The notes: generated by a model from the letters alone, not told the origin. DNA of 63,350 nucleotides from Deltaproteobacteria bacterium (GCA_021780495.1 JAJXYO010000054.1:31114-94463), one strand, 5' to 3'; shown: positions 37,004 through 46,634, counted from the first letter of the stretch. Numbers and translations: made by a program.

Positions 37004-38572
37004 TTAGGATGAAACCGGCAGCATGACTATAAACGTCGTGCCCTCCCCTTCCCGGCTGGTTACCTCGATCCTCCCGCTATGGTTTTCTATGATGCCGTAC
37101 GAGATCGACAGACCCAGACCTGTCCCTTCGGATTTGGTGGTAAAGAACGGGTCAAAGATCCGGGCAAGGTTTTCATCGGTAATACCGGTGCCATTGTCTG
37201 TCAGAGCAGCACACAGATACCTTCCGTCCTCCGACAGATACGTGGCTATGTCCAAAACCCCGCCAGCGGGCATCGCATGTCCCGCGTTAATAACCAGGTT
37301 TATGAACACCTCACGGATCTGGTTGGGATCGACCGATATCCTGGGCAGGTCCTTGCCATGGTTTTTCCTGATGATGATTGTGCTGAAGTCCGGCTGATTG
37401 TGAAAAAAGGTGACAACCTCATCCAGGATTGCCTCAAGGTGCATCTCTTCTTTTTCCGGTAACGACTCACGGCTGAACGCAAGCAGCTCTTTCACAATGC
37501 CGGCACACCGCTGAGTTTCCGAGATGACCCTTTCTATATCCGGCACGAGAGCCGGATCAAGCCGTTTGTCGCTGTTCAGGATTGAGGCATACAGCAGGAT
37601 TCCGGTCAGCGGGTTGTTGATTTCATGTGCCACTCCGGCAGCGAGCGTACCGAGAGACGCCAGCTTCTCCGAGCGCCGCAACTGTTCTTCCATCCGCATG
37701 ATCTCGCGACTGCGCTCCTCCACCTTGCTTTCAAGGCTGGTCGCCCAGCCCTTCAACTCCCGGTCTGCCCTGGCGAGGCTTTCCGTCATACGGTTGACTG
37801 TTGCCGACAGTTCGCCCAGCTCATCCCTGCTGGTGACGGGAACCCTTGACTCCAGATCGCCCGATGCAACCCGCGCACTGTGCTGCACAAGCCGCTGCAC
37901 CGGAACATCGACCAGATAATGGGTCAGAATCGTGACCAGCAGTCCGATCAACAACAGGAGCAGGCAGGTCAACATGACAAATTCCAGGCGATACTCGTGG
38001 GATTTGTGTCTGAGCATGTCCAGGGAAATCGAGATGTCCAGAAGACCGAGTACGCTGTCACCCTTGCCATGAAAATGACAGGAGGCCATGTAGCAGGCCG
38101 GTTGGTTATAGATGACCTTGGTAAAGCCCAGCGCCTCTTGCCCGGCCCTGGTGGTGACGATCCGGCTGCGATTCAATGACGATGCCGATACACCGGAGCT
38201 GGCTGAGTTGTGGCACATCCTGCATTCGTCGGCATGCTTGCCAATGACAGAACCGGTCTCTCCCGACAAATTGGAGAAAACGACCTGCCCTGTTTGATTA
38301 ATCAAGCGAATATGTTCAATGTTTTCACTTTTGCCGATCCTTCCGATCATGTGATATAGAGCGGTCTTATCGTTTTTCAGCATGGCGTCATAGGTGCTCT
38401 GATTGATTATGTCGGCCACCTGTTCCGCATTTGAAACCGCATACTCGATCATCACCTTTCTGAAGTTTTTCAGGTTGATATTATCCAGCACCCCCATGAA
38501 AACCAGCAGGATCAGCGAGGTGGCAAAGGTTAGCTTTGCAATGAGGGATATGCGTATGTTCATGCGGGCCAT
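37004..38572 (-). CDS. Histidine kinase with periplasmic haem-c sensor domain
   Basis: 522 residues. Membrane helix 1 (about 12-30), periplasmic domain with CRMCH (117-121) and C-x4-C-H (160-166), membrane helix 2 (about 198-218), HAMP (about 220-275), HisKA with AAGVAHEINNPLTGI, and HATPase with NLVINAGHAMP, DNGTGI and GTGLGLSISYGI. Covalent haem in the sensor implies redox or gas sensing. It converges with the sigma-54 regulator (17 bp apart) and is its likely partner. The sensor part matches the output-less protein at 31634-32476. Confidence 0.9.
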   Translation of the reverse strand: MARMNIRISLIAKLTFATSLILLVFMGVLDNINLKNFRKVMIEYAVSNAEQVADIINQSTYDAMLKNDKTALYHMIGRIGKSENIEHIRLINQTGQVVFSNLSGETGSVIGKHADECRMCHNSASSGVSASSLNRSRIVTTRAGQEALGFTKVIYNQPACYMASCHFHGKGDSVLGLLDISISLDMLRHKSHEYRLEFVMLTCLLLLLIGLLVTILTHYLVDVPVQRLVQHSARVASGDLESRVPVTSRDELGELSATVNRMTESLARADRELKGWATSLESKVEERSREIMRMEEQLRRSEKLASLGTLAAGVAHEINNPLTGILLYASILNSDKRLDPALVPDIERVISETQRCAGIVKELLAFSRESLPEKEEMHLEAILDEVVTFFHNQPDFSTIIIRKNHGKDLPRISVDPNQIREVFINLVINAGHAMPAGGVLDIATYLSEDGRYLCAALTDNGTGITDENLARIFDPFFTTKSEGTGLGLSISYGIIENHSGRIEVTSREGEGTTFIVMLPVSS

Positions 38573-38811
38573 TCCTTCTGTCCGTCAGACGCTGGAGCTG
38601 TGTATAAACCATATACTACCGCTGCCTGCGGCACTGTCACCAGAAAACCTGTGCAGCCGGGCTTGCGGAAAATGAGGGGCGCCTGTGTACGTATATCGTT
38701 TCTATACGTTCCGGCGGGATCATGCCATCACGGCCGGGCCCCTCACGCAGTATTCACCCATAACATACCGGAATAACTATCAATTAAAATCAGGTTACCG
38801 TCGGCAACCTT

Positions 38812-38828
38812 TTGGCATGCTCGATGCT
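38812..38828 (+). promoter_or_regulatory. Candidate sigma-54 promoter (-24/-12)
   Basis: TGGCATG-N5-TGCT with GG and GC exactly 12 bp apart, close to TGGCAC-N5-TTGC. The transcript would have a leader of about 64 nt containing two small hairpins (GCAGGC/GCCTGC and GTACGC/GCGTAC) before AAGGAGG and the ATG at 38903. Confidence 0.6.
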
Positions 38829-38902
38829 CTTTATTAAGCAGGCAGAGAGACAGCCTGCCGTGGAACTCGAGAGTACGCAAGCGTACGAAAAAGGAGGATG
38901 AT

Positions 38903-39118
38903 ATGAAAACGTTAGCCACCCTGACAGGAACAATGGCCCCAGCCACCGCACTTGCCGCCGCAAATGCCACCACAGGCAACGATGGCCTGTTCGTCTGGAT
39001 CTTCCTCGGCTTCTTTGCACTGATCGTTGTTGGACAGTTAATCCCGGCCGTCATGCTGATCATAGGGATGTTCAAGGGCATCACCGCCAAGACCGAAGCA
39101 AAAACCGAAGTACGGTAG
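38903..39118 (+). CDS. Small membrane protein, paralogue of 39871-40092
   Basis: 71 residues: signal-like start MKTLATLTGTMAPATALAAA, then one long hydrophobic helix (about 29-58) with the shared core FVWIFLGFFALIVVGQLIPAVML, and a charged tail. Excellent ribosome-binding site AAGGAGG. A second copy with the same core lies on the opposite strand about 1 kb away, and both have sigma-54-type promoters. Function unknown; envelope stress or phage-shock-like roles are possible but unsupported. Confidence 0.7.
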   Translation: MKTLATLTGTMAPATALAAANATTGNDGLFVWIFLGFFALIVVGQLIPAVMLIIGMFKGITAKTEAKTEVR

Positions 39119-39191
39119 CCCCAACGGCGTGCGCGGGCTGGTAAAAGGTCCGCGCCCAGGGCACGGGAATCGATCATTGAGAGGTTTCGTC

Positions 39192-39419
39192 ATGTGGCAG
39201 CCCAATGAAAATTTACTTACGAAATGTCATATTGCAGGTTCGATAGCCACCGTGGTCTGTTGTGTGGCTGTCATATTCATCTGCCTGGCACCGGCATGCT
39301 TTCCCGGCATCTACGGATTTCTGGTTGATGACCGCATCAGTATTGTTATACCCTATTTGCTGTTTATTGCACTCAGCGAAGCCATTTTTTCGATCTGGTA
39401 TTTCCTATTCAGAAAATGA
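39192..39419 (+). CDS. Small two-helix membrane protein
   Basis: 75 residues from the ATG at 39192 preceded by GAGAGG. Two hydrophobic helices (about 14-38 and 48-72). No family recognised. It probably belongs to the same transcript as 38903-39118 and the next gene. Confidence 0.5.
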   Translation: MWQPNENLLTKCHIAGSIATVVCCVAVIFICLAPACFPGIYGFLVDDRISIVIPYLLFIALSEAIFSIWYFLFRK

Positions 39420-39457
39420 GGACGGTTCGTCAGCGAACCGTGGGAGGGTGGCAAGGC

Positions 39458-39775
39458 ATGGATTATAGTCCGCTTGACCCGGCAACGTACCAACACGTCC
39501 TGAAAAAGACCAGAAGGCGCCGCAAGTATTTTTTCGGAACGGTGCTGATCTATATTCCGGCCTTGGTGATAACCTACCGGATCTCACCCACCAACAGGGC
39601 CATGGGGACGGTATTCGGCATCTGGGTAATCATGTTGATCATCGTCACCGCTCTGGCCGCCCTCAGCAGATGTCCCCGCTGTGGTAACTATTTCCATATG
39701 CACGGCATAACGCTCTTGATCCTGCGCAGATGTCTCCACTGTCAACTGCATATAACAAACGATACACCAACCTAA
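39458..39775 (+). CDS. Small membrane protein with zinc-ribbon tail
   Basis: 105 residues from the ATG at 39458 with GGAGGG upstream. Two hydrophobic helices (about 23-42 and 50-72) followed by RCPRCGNYF...RRCLHCQL, two CxxC pairs able to bind one zinc. No family recognised. Last gene before a strong terminator. Confidence 0.55.
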   Translation: MDYSPLDPATYQHVLKKTRRRRKYFFGTVLIYIPALVITYRISPTNRAMGTVFGIWVIMLIIVTALAALSRCPRCGNYFHMHGITLLILRRCLHCQLHITNDTPT

Positions 39776-39807
39776 ACTCAATGCTTGCAAGCGCCGATAT
39801 TTTCCCA

Positions 39808-39839
39808 TTAAAAAGGCCACCCTGCGGTGGCCTTTTTAA
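39808..39839. terminator. Bidirectional rho-independent terminator
   Basis: AAAAAGGCCACC (39810-39821), loop CTGC, GGTGGCCTTTTT (39826-39837). It separates the convergent small-protein genes on the two strands. Confidence 0.9.
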
Positions 39840-39870
39840 ATAGCTATTCTCTTCATCTCTCCCCCCTTGG

Positions 39871-40092
39871 TCATTTCTTCACGGTTGCCAGCTCATCTTT
39901 CACGACCGAGGTGATGCCCTTGGCCATGCCGAACATCAACAGAACTGCCGGTATTACCTGTGCAACCACAATCAGAGCGCAAAAGCCGAGAAAAACCCAT
40001 ACGAAAATCCCACTGTTGTCTTCACGTGCTGCTGATGCTGCAAATGCTGTTGCCGGTGCGATGATGCCCATTAACGTGATAAGTGCTCTCAT
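39871..40092 (-). CDS. Small membrane protein, paralogue of 38903-39118
   Basis: 73 residues from the ATG at 40092 preceded by AAGGAG. MRALITLMGIIAPATAFAAS then one long helix with FVWVFLGFCALIVVAQVIPA, the same core as the protein at 38903-39118. Both share the FVW(I/V)FLGFxALIVVxQ(L/V)IPAV pattern and a GMxKGIT exit. An upstream sigma-54 candidate supports regulated expression. Confidence 0.7.
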   Translation of the reverse strand: MRALITLMGIIAPATAFAASAAREDNSGIFVWVFLGFCALIVVAQVIPAVLLMFGMAKGITSVVKDELATVKK

Positions 40093-40149
40093 GACATTCT
40101 CCTTTGTATTGATGGTGTCTGAATCGTTTTCGCTTTGTACTTTGGCTAT

Positions 40150-40165
40150 TGCATTGCTGATGCCA
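40150..40165 (-). promoter_or_regulatory. Candidate sigma-54 promoter (-24/-12)
   Basis: Minus strand TGGCATC-N4-ATGCA with GG and GC 12 bp apart, about 58 bp upstream of the ATG at 40092. It resembles the element at 38812-38828 ahead of the paralogue. Confidence 0.55.
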
Positions 40166-40418
40166 ATGATTTCAGGCGCGCAGCGCGTCAGCCCAACCCA
40201 CTGTAATGATTGGCTTAATTTACCGGCAATGGTTTTATCGGCGATCGTAGCCAAGGGTCCCGGTTCCGGGGTTGTATGACAAAGCAATACAGACAATCCG
40301 CCCCCGGCGAAATAGCCTTTATAGTGCAGCTAGTTGCACGTAGCAGCACCACAATCCGGAGTGTATTAAACCCGTATACAGGCGCTATGACTCCTGCCGC
40401 ACACAGACCCCATCCGTC

Positions 40419-40447
40419 TTGACCTGATCCCGGCAGAGGCGTATAGA
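40419..40447 (+). promoter_or_regulatory. Candidate sigma-70 promoter of the dienelactone hydrolase gene
   Basis: TTGACC (40419-40424), 17-bp spacer, TATAGA (40442-40447), about 40 bp before the ATG at 40488. The rest of 40166-40418 shows no gene. Confidence 0.55.
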
Positions 40448-40487
40448 TAAAATTATAAGCATATCATAGAGTTCAGGGAGGTTTATA

Positions 40488-41267
40488 ATGAGACAACTGT
40501 TCCTCGCACTCACAATGCTCTGCCTGGCCGGCACTGCCGAGGCTGCCATCAAAACCAGGACGATCGAATACAAGCAGGGAGGCACTGTTCTGGAAGGTTT
40601 CCTGGCCTGGAATGACGCCACAAACGCCAAGCGGCCCGGCATACTGGTTATCCACGAATGGACCGGTATCAACGCCAACATCAAAAAGCACACCGAAATG
40701 CTGGCCAGACTCGGTTATGTGGCCTTTGCGGCCGACATCTACGGCAAGGGAATCCGGCCGGCAGCCCCAGCCGATGCGGCCCGGATCGCCGCCATCTACA
40801 AAAACGACCGTTCGCTGATGCGCGCCCGGGCCCGAGCCGGACTCGCAGAGCTGAAAAAGCAGAAACTGGTCGACCCGCGGCGTCTGGCCGCGATCGGCTT
40901 CTGTTTCGGTGGTACCGCCGCCCTGGAACTGGCCCGCTCCGGCGCCGATCTGAAAGGTGTCGTCAGCTTCCACGGCGGCCTGTCAACCCCGACCCCCCAG
41001 GACGCGCGGAACATCAAGGGCAAGGTGTTGGCCCTGCAGGGTGCCGACGATCCCTTTGTCAAGGCCGATGAGGTGGCGGCCTTCGAGGACGAGATGCGCA
41101 AGGGAGGTGTTGACTGGCAGCTGAACATCTACAGCAACGCGGTGCACGGCTTCACCAACCCCTCTAACGGCAGCGACAACAGCAAGGGGGCGGCTTACAA
41201 CAAGCAGGCCGACCAGCGCTCGTGGGAGGCTATGAAGGCCTTCTTCGCGGAGATTTTTACAAAATAA
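40488..41267 (+). CDS. Secreted dienelactone hydrolase family protein
   Basis: 259 residues with a signal peptide (about 1-18). Alpha/beta-hydrolase of the DLH family: VIHEWTGINANIKKH, GFCFGGTAALELARSG with Cys as nucleophile (G-x-C-x-G), QGADDPFVKADEV (Asp) and NAVHGFTNP (His), giving a complete Cys-Asp-His triad. Periplasmic; substrate unknown. Monocistronic, with a promoter and terminator of its own. Confidence 0.88.
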   Translation: MRQLFLALTMLCLAGTAEAAIKTRTIEYKQGGTVLEGFLAWNDATNAKRPGILVIHEWTGINANIKKHTEMLARLGYVAFAADIYGKGIRPAAPADAARIAAIYKNDRSLMRARARAGLAELKKQKLVDPRRLAAIGFCFGGTAALELARSGADLKGVVSFHGGLSTPTPQDARNIKGKVLALQGADDPFVKADEVAAFEDEMRKGGVDWQLNIYSNAVHGFTNPSNGSDNSKGAAYNKQADQRSWEAMKAFFAEIFTK

Positions 41268-41311
41268 TCGGACCGAAACAGGTTCCGGACAAACAAATAT
41301 CGGTTTTTATT

Positions 41312-41345
41312 CAGGGGGATGTTGCATAATCCCCCTGTTTTTTTT
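41312..41345 (+). terminator. Rho-independent terminator
   Basis: CAGGGGGAT (41312-41320) pairs with ATCCCCCTG (ending 41337) round a short loop, then eight T (41338-41345). Ends the hydrolase transcript before valS. Confidence 0.9.
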
Positions 41346-41393
41346 ATAGTGGCAGACTTGCAGACATAAACATGAAAAGGTAATAACGTCATT

Positions 41394-44054
41394 ATGAGCA
41401 CAGAACTCGCAAAAGGATACGAACCGCACGACGTAGAAAAGAGATGGTACGCCGAATGGGAGACCAAAGGGTACTTCCACGCCGCCGCCACATCCGGCAA
41501 ACAACCCTACAGTATCGTCATCCCGCCCCCCAATGTAACCGGCGCCCTGCACATGGGGCATGCCCTCAACAACACCCTGCAGGATATCCTCTGCCGCTGG
41601 AAACGGATGCAGGGTTACAACGTACTCTGGATGCCGGGTACCGACCATGCCGGTATTGCCACCCAGAACGTCGTCGAACGCCAGTTGGCAGCCGAGGGCC
41701 AGGACCGTCATGACCTGGGGCGCGAGGCCTTTATCGAACGGGTCTGGAAATGGAAGGCCGAATCGGGCGGTCAGATCATCGGCCAGCTGAAACGATTGGG
41801 AGCCTCCTGTGACTGGGAGCGCGAGCGCTTCACCATGGACGAGGGGCTCTCCAAGGCCGTGCGCACCGTCTTCGTCAAGCTCTACGAAGATGGCCTGATC
41901 TACCGCGCAAACCGCCTGATAAACTGGTGCCCGCGCTGCCACACGGCGCTCTCGGACATCGAGGTCGAACATGAAGACCACAAGGGGCATCTCTGGCATA
42001 TCCGCTACCCTATAGCCGGAGAGGCGGGGAAATACCTCGTCGTCGCCACCACCCGTCCCGAAACCATGCTGGGCGATTCCGCCGTGGCAGTCCATCCCGC
42101 CGACGAGCGTTACAAGCATCTGATCGGCAAGAAGGTCGTCCTGCCGCTGATCAACCGTGAAATCTCGGTGGTGGCTGACGAATACGTGGAGCTGGAGTTC
42201 GGCACCGGTGTGGTCAAGATCACCCCGGCCCACGATTTCAACGACTTCGAGGTCGGCCTGCGCCACGGCCTGGACAAGATCAATATCTTCGATGAATCGG
42301 CTATCGTCAACGCCGCCGGTCATCAGTACGAAGGCATGGACCGCTTTGCCGCCCGTACCCGCATCGTGGCCGAACTGGAGGCGGCCGGCCTGTTGGAGAA
42401 GATCGAGGACCATGCCATGTCCGTCGGCGGTTGTTACCGCTGCAAGACGGTGGTGGAACCCTACCTGTCGCTGCAGTGGTACGTCAAGGCCGGCCCCCTG
42501 GCCGAGCGGGCGCTGGAGGCCGTCAAGAGCGGCAAGACCCGCATCCTGCCCAAACAGTGGGAAAACACCTACTACGACTGGATGGAGAACATCCGTGACT
42601 GGTGCATCTCGCGCCAGATCTGGTGGGGACATCGCATCCCGGCCTGGTTCTGCGACCACTGCGGCGAGATCACCGTAAGCATGGCGGACCCGGCCACCTG
42701 TGCGCAATGCGGCAGCGACGAGATCCGCCAGGAGACCGACGTACTGGACACCTGGTTCTCATCGGCCCTGTGGCCCTTCTCCACCCTGGGCTGGCCGGAG
42801 CAGACCGCCGAGCTGAAGAGCTTCTACCCGACCGCCTGCCTGGTGACCGGCTTCGATATCCTCTTCTTCTGGGTGGCCCGCATGATGATGATGGGGCTGC
42901 ACTTCATGGACCAGGTGCCCTTCACGGACGTCTACATCCACGCCCTGGTGCGCGACGCCCAGGGGCAGAAGATGAGCAAGTCCAAGGGCAACGTCATCGA
43001 CCCGCTGACGATCATCGAGCAGTATGGCACCGATGCCTTCCGCTTCACCCTGGCCGCCTTTGCCGCCCAGGGGCGCGACATCAAGCTGGCCGAGGAACGC
43101 ATCGCCGGCTACCGCAACTTCTGCAACAAGGTCTGGAACGCGGCCCGCTTCACCCTGATGAACCTGGAGGGTTTCAATCCCGACGGCCTCAGCCTCGACA
43201 CCATGGAACTGAGCCAGGCGGACAAATGGATCCTGCATCGTCTGAATGAAACCGCCCGGACGGTGGACGAGACCCTGACCGGCTACCGGTACAACGAAAG
43301 CGCCATGGCGCTCTATCAGTTCACCTGGAGCGAGTTCTGCGACTGGTATCTGGAACTCTCCAAGCAGGACCTGTACAACGGCACACCGGAGCGCAAGCAG
43401 ACCGCCCGCTATGTGCTCTGGTACACCCTGGAAAACCTGCTGCGCCTGCTGCACCCCTTCATGCCCTTTATCACCGAGGAGATCTGGCAGGCGCTGCCGG
43501 GCACTCATGCCACAGCGACCATCATGCAGGCCGCCTATCCGGCAGCCTGTGAGCAGTGTAGTTTCCCCGGGGAAGCAGCCGACATGGAGCGCGTCATGGC
43601 GGTCATCGGCGGCATCCGCAACATCCGTGGCGAAATGGACGTGCCCCCATCGAAGCAGATTGCCGTGATCCTGTCCTGCGGCAGCGAGCAGAGCCTGCGT
43701 CTGATGAAGCACAACGAAGGCTCCCTGATCAGCATGGCGCGGGTCTCCGATCTGGCCATCGGTTGCGGGATCGAACAGCCGGATGACGCCTCGATCCAGG
43801 TGGCCGGCGACATCCAGATCTATGTACCGCTCAAAGGGCTGGTGGACGTAGCCGCCGAGGAAGAGCGCCTGTTGAAAGAGATCGGCAAGATCGAGAAAGA
43901 GATCGAGATGTTCTCGAAGAAGCTGGAGAGTCCGGCCTTCGTTGACCGGGCCCCGGCCGAAATCGTGGCCAAGGAGCGCCAGAAACTGGCCGAAGTGAAC
44001 GCCAAGAAGCAGGTATTGGAAGAAAGCCTGGACAAGATCAGAAACATGAAATAG
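41394..44054 (+). CDS. valS: Valyl-tRNA synthetase
   Basis: 886 residues, class I. HIGH motif in PPNVTGALHMGHALNN (about 44-59), editing domain (about 190-340), KMSKS motif in GQKMSKSKGN (about 526), anticodon-binding domain (about 605-760) and the C-terminal coiled coil typical of ValRS (about 815-886). Length is normal. It heads a run with nadK and recN, spaced 7 bp each. Confidence 0.96.
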   Translation: MSTELAKGYEPHDVEKRWYAEWETKGYFHAAATSGKQPYSIVIPPPNVTGALHMGHALNNTLQDILCRWKRMQGYNVLWMPGTDHAGIATQNVVERQLAAEGQDRHDLGREAFIERVWKWKAESGGQIIGQLKRLGASCDWERERFTMDEGLSKAVRTVFVKLYEDGLIYRANRLINWCPRCHTALSDIEVEHEDHKGHLWHIRYPIAGEAGKYLVVATTRPETMLGDSAVAVHPADERYKHLIGKKVVLPLINREISVVADEYVELEFGTGVVKITPAHDFNDFEVGLRHGLDKINIFDESAIVNAAGHQYEGMDRFAARTRIVAELEAAGLLEKIEDHAMSVGGCYRCKTVVEPYLSLQWYVKAGPLAERALEAVKSGKTRILPKQWENTYYDWMENIRDWCISRQIWWGHRIPAWFCDHCGEITVSMADPATCAQCGSDEIRQETDVLDTWFSSALWPFSTLGWPEQTAELKSFYPTACLVTGFDILFFWVARMMMMGLHFMDQVPFTDVYIHALVRDAQGQKMSKSKGNVIDPLTIIEQYGTDAFRFTLAAFAAQGRDIKLAEERIAGYRNFCNKVWNAARFTLMNLEGFNPDGLSLDTMELSQADKWILHRLNETARTVDETLTGYRYNESAMALYQFTWSEFCDWYLELSKQDLYNGTPERKQTARYVLWYTLENLLRLLHPFMPFITEEIWQALPGTHATATIMQAAYPAACEQCSFPGEAADMERVMAVIGGIRNIRGEMDVPPSKQIAVILSCGSEQSLRLMKHNEGSLISMARVSDLAIGCGIEQPDDASIQVAGDIQIYVPLKGLVDVAAEEERLLKEIGKIEKEIEMFSKKLESPAFVDRAPAEIVAKERQKLAEVNAKKQVLEESLDKIRNMK

Positions 44055-44061
44055 GTGAGCC

Positions 44062-44925
44062 ATGCAGATCCAGAACGTCGCCATATTTGCCAAGGTCCAT
44101 GACCCCCGCTGCCGGGGGATCGCCAGCGAGCTGATCACCTGGCTGGAGGAGAAGGGTTGCACCCCTCTGGTTGAGGAGCAGCTGGCTCTCCAACTGGGAC
44201 TGCCGGCTGCGGTCCTGGAGGCGGAAATCCGCGATCAGGCCGAACTGGTGGTCGTACTGGGGGGCGACGGCACGCTGATCTCGGTGGCCCGGCTCTTCAG
44301 CAGCAGAGACGTCCCCATCCTGGGGGTCAACCTGGGAAGCCTGGGTTTCCTGACGGAAATCACCGTGGAAGAGCTCTACACCCGCCTGGAAAAATGTCTG
44401 GAAGGCAACCCGCGTGTCTCCGAGCGGATGATGCTGGAGGTCACGCTCCATCGTGAAGGACAACAGATCGAAAAGTGCAATGTCCTCAACGACATGGTCA
44501 TCAACAAGGGCGCCCTGGCCCGCATTGTTGATCTGGAGACCAAGGTCAACCGCCACTTCCTGACCACCTACAAGGCCGACGGGCTGATCGTCTCGACCCC
44601 CACCGGCTCCACCGGCTACTCCCTGTCGGCCGGCGGACCGATCATCCACCCCTTGATGAGCTGCATCGTCATCACGCCGATCTGTCCGCATACCCTGACC
44701 AACCGGCCGATCGTGGTAACGGACGAGTCGATCATCTCCATCACCGTGGCCTCATCCTTCGACGAAAAGGTCTACCTGACCCTGGACGGACAGGTGGGCT
44801 TCGAGCTGCGCGAGGGTGATTCGGTGGAGATTCGCAAGGCCCTGACAACAACGGCCCTGGTCATGTCGCGCAGCCGGGAATACTTCGAGATCTTGAGGAC
44901 CAAACTGAAATGGGGAGAGCGATGA
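44062..44925 (+). CDS. nadK: NAD kinase
   Basis: 287 residues. VVLGGDGTLISVAR holds the catalytic GGDGT, GVNLGSLGFLTE follows, CNVLNDMVINKG includes the NE/D region, and STPTGSTGYSLSAGGP is the conserved Gly-rich element. It phosphorylates NAD to NADP. Eight bases separate its stop from recN; nadK-recN is a common arrangement. Confidence 0.95.
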   Translation: MQIQNVAIFAKVHDPRCRGIASELITWLEEKGCTPLVEEQLALQLGLPAAVLEAEIRDQAELVVVLGGDGTLISVARLFSSRDVPILGVNLGSLGFLTEITVEELYTRLEKCLEGNPRVSERMMLEVTLHREGQQIEKCNVLNDMVINKGALARIVDLETKVNRHFLTTYKADGLIVSTPTGSTGYSLSAGGPIIHPLMSCIVITPICPHTLTNRPIVVTDESIISITVASSFDEKVYLTLDGQVGFELREGDSVEIRKALTTTALVMSRSREYFEILRTKLKWGER

Positions 44926-44932
44926 GACCGCC

Positions 44933-46594
44933 ATGCTGACCGACCTGTCCATCACCAACATAGCCATCATCGACAACCTGCACCTGGCCCTGGGACCCGG
45001 CCTGACCGTCCTGACGGGCGAGACCGGCGCCGGTAAATCGATCATCATCGATGCCGTCGGACTGATCATGGGTGGCCGGGCCTCGGTGGACCTGATCCGC
45101 TCCGGCCTCGAAGAAGCTACGGTTGAAGCGATCTTCGACATTTCCGGGCGGCCCGAGCTGCAGCAAAGCCTGACAGAGGCAGGGCTGGAAGCCGGACCGG
45201 AACTGCTGGTCAAACGTTCCATCTCCCGCTCCGGCAAGAACAGGATCTTCATCAACGGCAGCATGTCAACCGTGGCTGTTCTGACCGACATCGCCAGCCG
45301 CCTGATCAACATCTACGGTCAGCACGACTCGCAGACACTGCTGCGGACGGACAATCAGCTGGCCCTGCTGGATTCCTTTGCCGGCACGAGCGCCGTGCGC
45401 GAAGAGTTTGCAACGATTTTCAAAGCACAGGCCGGCGTCTGCGAGCGCCTGGCAGACCTCGATAATCAGGAGCGTGAGGCCGTCCGCAGACTCGACCTGC
45501 TCGCGTTTCAATCCGACGAGATTGCCGCAGCGCAACTGAAGAGCGGCGAAGAGCAGGAACTGGAGGAGCAGCGCCGGATTCTGGCCAGCGCCGGCAAACT
45601 GAGCAGCGTCAGCGGCGAGGCCTTCGAGCTGCTCTACGGCGGCGACGGGGCCATTCTCGGCCAATTGCGGCGCATCAGCGCCTCGATCCGCGAGCTCGCC
45701 GGCATCGACCACGCCCTTGGCGGCCTGGCCACCTCCCTGGAGGAGACCTATCTGCAGCTGGAGGATTCCGCCATCAGCCTGCGTGACTATACCACCCGGC
45801 TGGAGGCCGACCCGGCCGCCCTGCAGCAGGCCGATGACCGCCTCGACCAGATCAGCCGTCTGAAACGCAAGTACGGTTCAACGGTTGAAGAGGTCCTGGC
45901 GTTTCAACAGCAGATAGACACGGAACTGGAAGAACTGCGCGGCCGGGAACACGACCGACAGAGGTTGGAACAGGAACGGGATGGACTGCTGGAACAGCTG
46001 CGCAAGACAGGTGCCGAGCTGACCACCCGGCGCAGCACGCAGGCCGCCCGGTTGAGGCTGGCCCTGGAGACAGAGGCCCATCAACTGGCCATGAAAGGCG
46101 CTGTTGTGGAGCCTGCGCTGGAAGCATTGCCCGAGCCGAGAGCAACCGGCTACGAGCGGGTCGAATTCCTCTTTTCCCCCAACCTGGGTGAACCGCCGCG
46201 TCCGCTGGCAAAGATCGCCTCGGGCGGTGAACTCTCGCGCCTGATGCTGGCCTTCAAACAGGTGCTGCCTGAAGGCGATGTACCGACCCTGGTGTTTGAC
46301 GAGGTCGACACCGGCATCAGCGGGGCAACATCCGAGCTGGTGGGCCGGAAACTGAAAAACGTGGCCAACCGCCAGCAGGTGCTCTGTATCACCCACCTGC
46401 CCCAGGTAGCCGCCTGTGCGGATCACCACCTGCGCGTTGAAAAACAGGTCCATGCCGGCAGGACCACCACCGGGATTACGGTGCTGGACGGCACGGAACG
46501 TACCCGCGAGATCGCTCGCATGCTGGCCGGAGAAAAGATCACCGATTCCGCCCTGGCCCACGCGACCGAGATGCTGACTGCGTCACAACAGTAA
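44933..46594 (+). CDS. recN: DNA repair protein RecN
   Basis: 553 residues, SMC-like. Walker A GETGAGKSIIIDAVG (about 30-44), coiled-coil arms (about 160-370), IYGQHDSQTLL, ABC signature KIASGGELSRLMLAF, Walker B TLVFDEVDTGISG and CITHLPQVAACADHH. It acts in double-strand break repair. Confidence 0.95.
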   Translation: MLTDLSITNIAIIDNLHLALGPGLTVLTGETGAGKSIIIDAVGLIMGGRASVDLIRSGLEEATVEAIFDISGRPELQQSLTEAGLEAGPELLVKRSISRSGKNRIFINGSMSTVAVLTDIASRLINIYGQHDSQTLLRTDNQLALLDSFAGTSAVREEFATIFKAQAGVCERLADLDNQEREAVRRLDLLAFQSDEIAAAQLKSGEEQELEEQRRILASAGKLSSVSGEAFELLYGGDGAILGQLRRISASIRELAGIDHALGGLATSLEETYLQLEDSAISLRDYTTRLEADPAALQQADDRLDQISRLKRKYGSTVEEVLAFQQQIDTELEELRGREHDRQRLEQERDGLLEQLRKTGAELTTRRSTQAARLRLALETEAHQLAMKGAVVEPALEALPEPRATGYERVEFLFSPNLGEPPRPLAKIASGGELSRLMLAFKQVLPEGDVPTLVFDEVDTGISGATSELVGRKLKNVANRQQVLCITHLPQVAACADHHLRVEKQVHAGRTTTGITVLDGTERTREIARMLAGEKITDSALAHATEMLTASQQ

Positions 46595-46634
46595 CTGCCA
46601 TGCAGCACCAATACAGAACAAAGGAGATGTAGCC

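Noticed and set aside
41444..44162. Many long minus-strand frames opposite valS and nadK
   Set aside because: Shadows of GC-rich coding sequence; no start sites or domains, and the plus-strand genes are certain.
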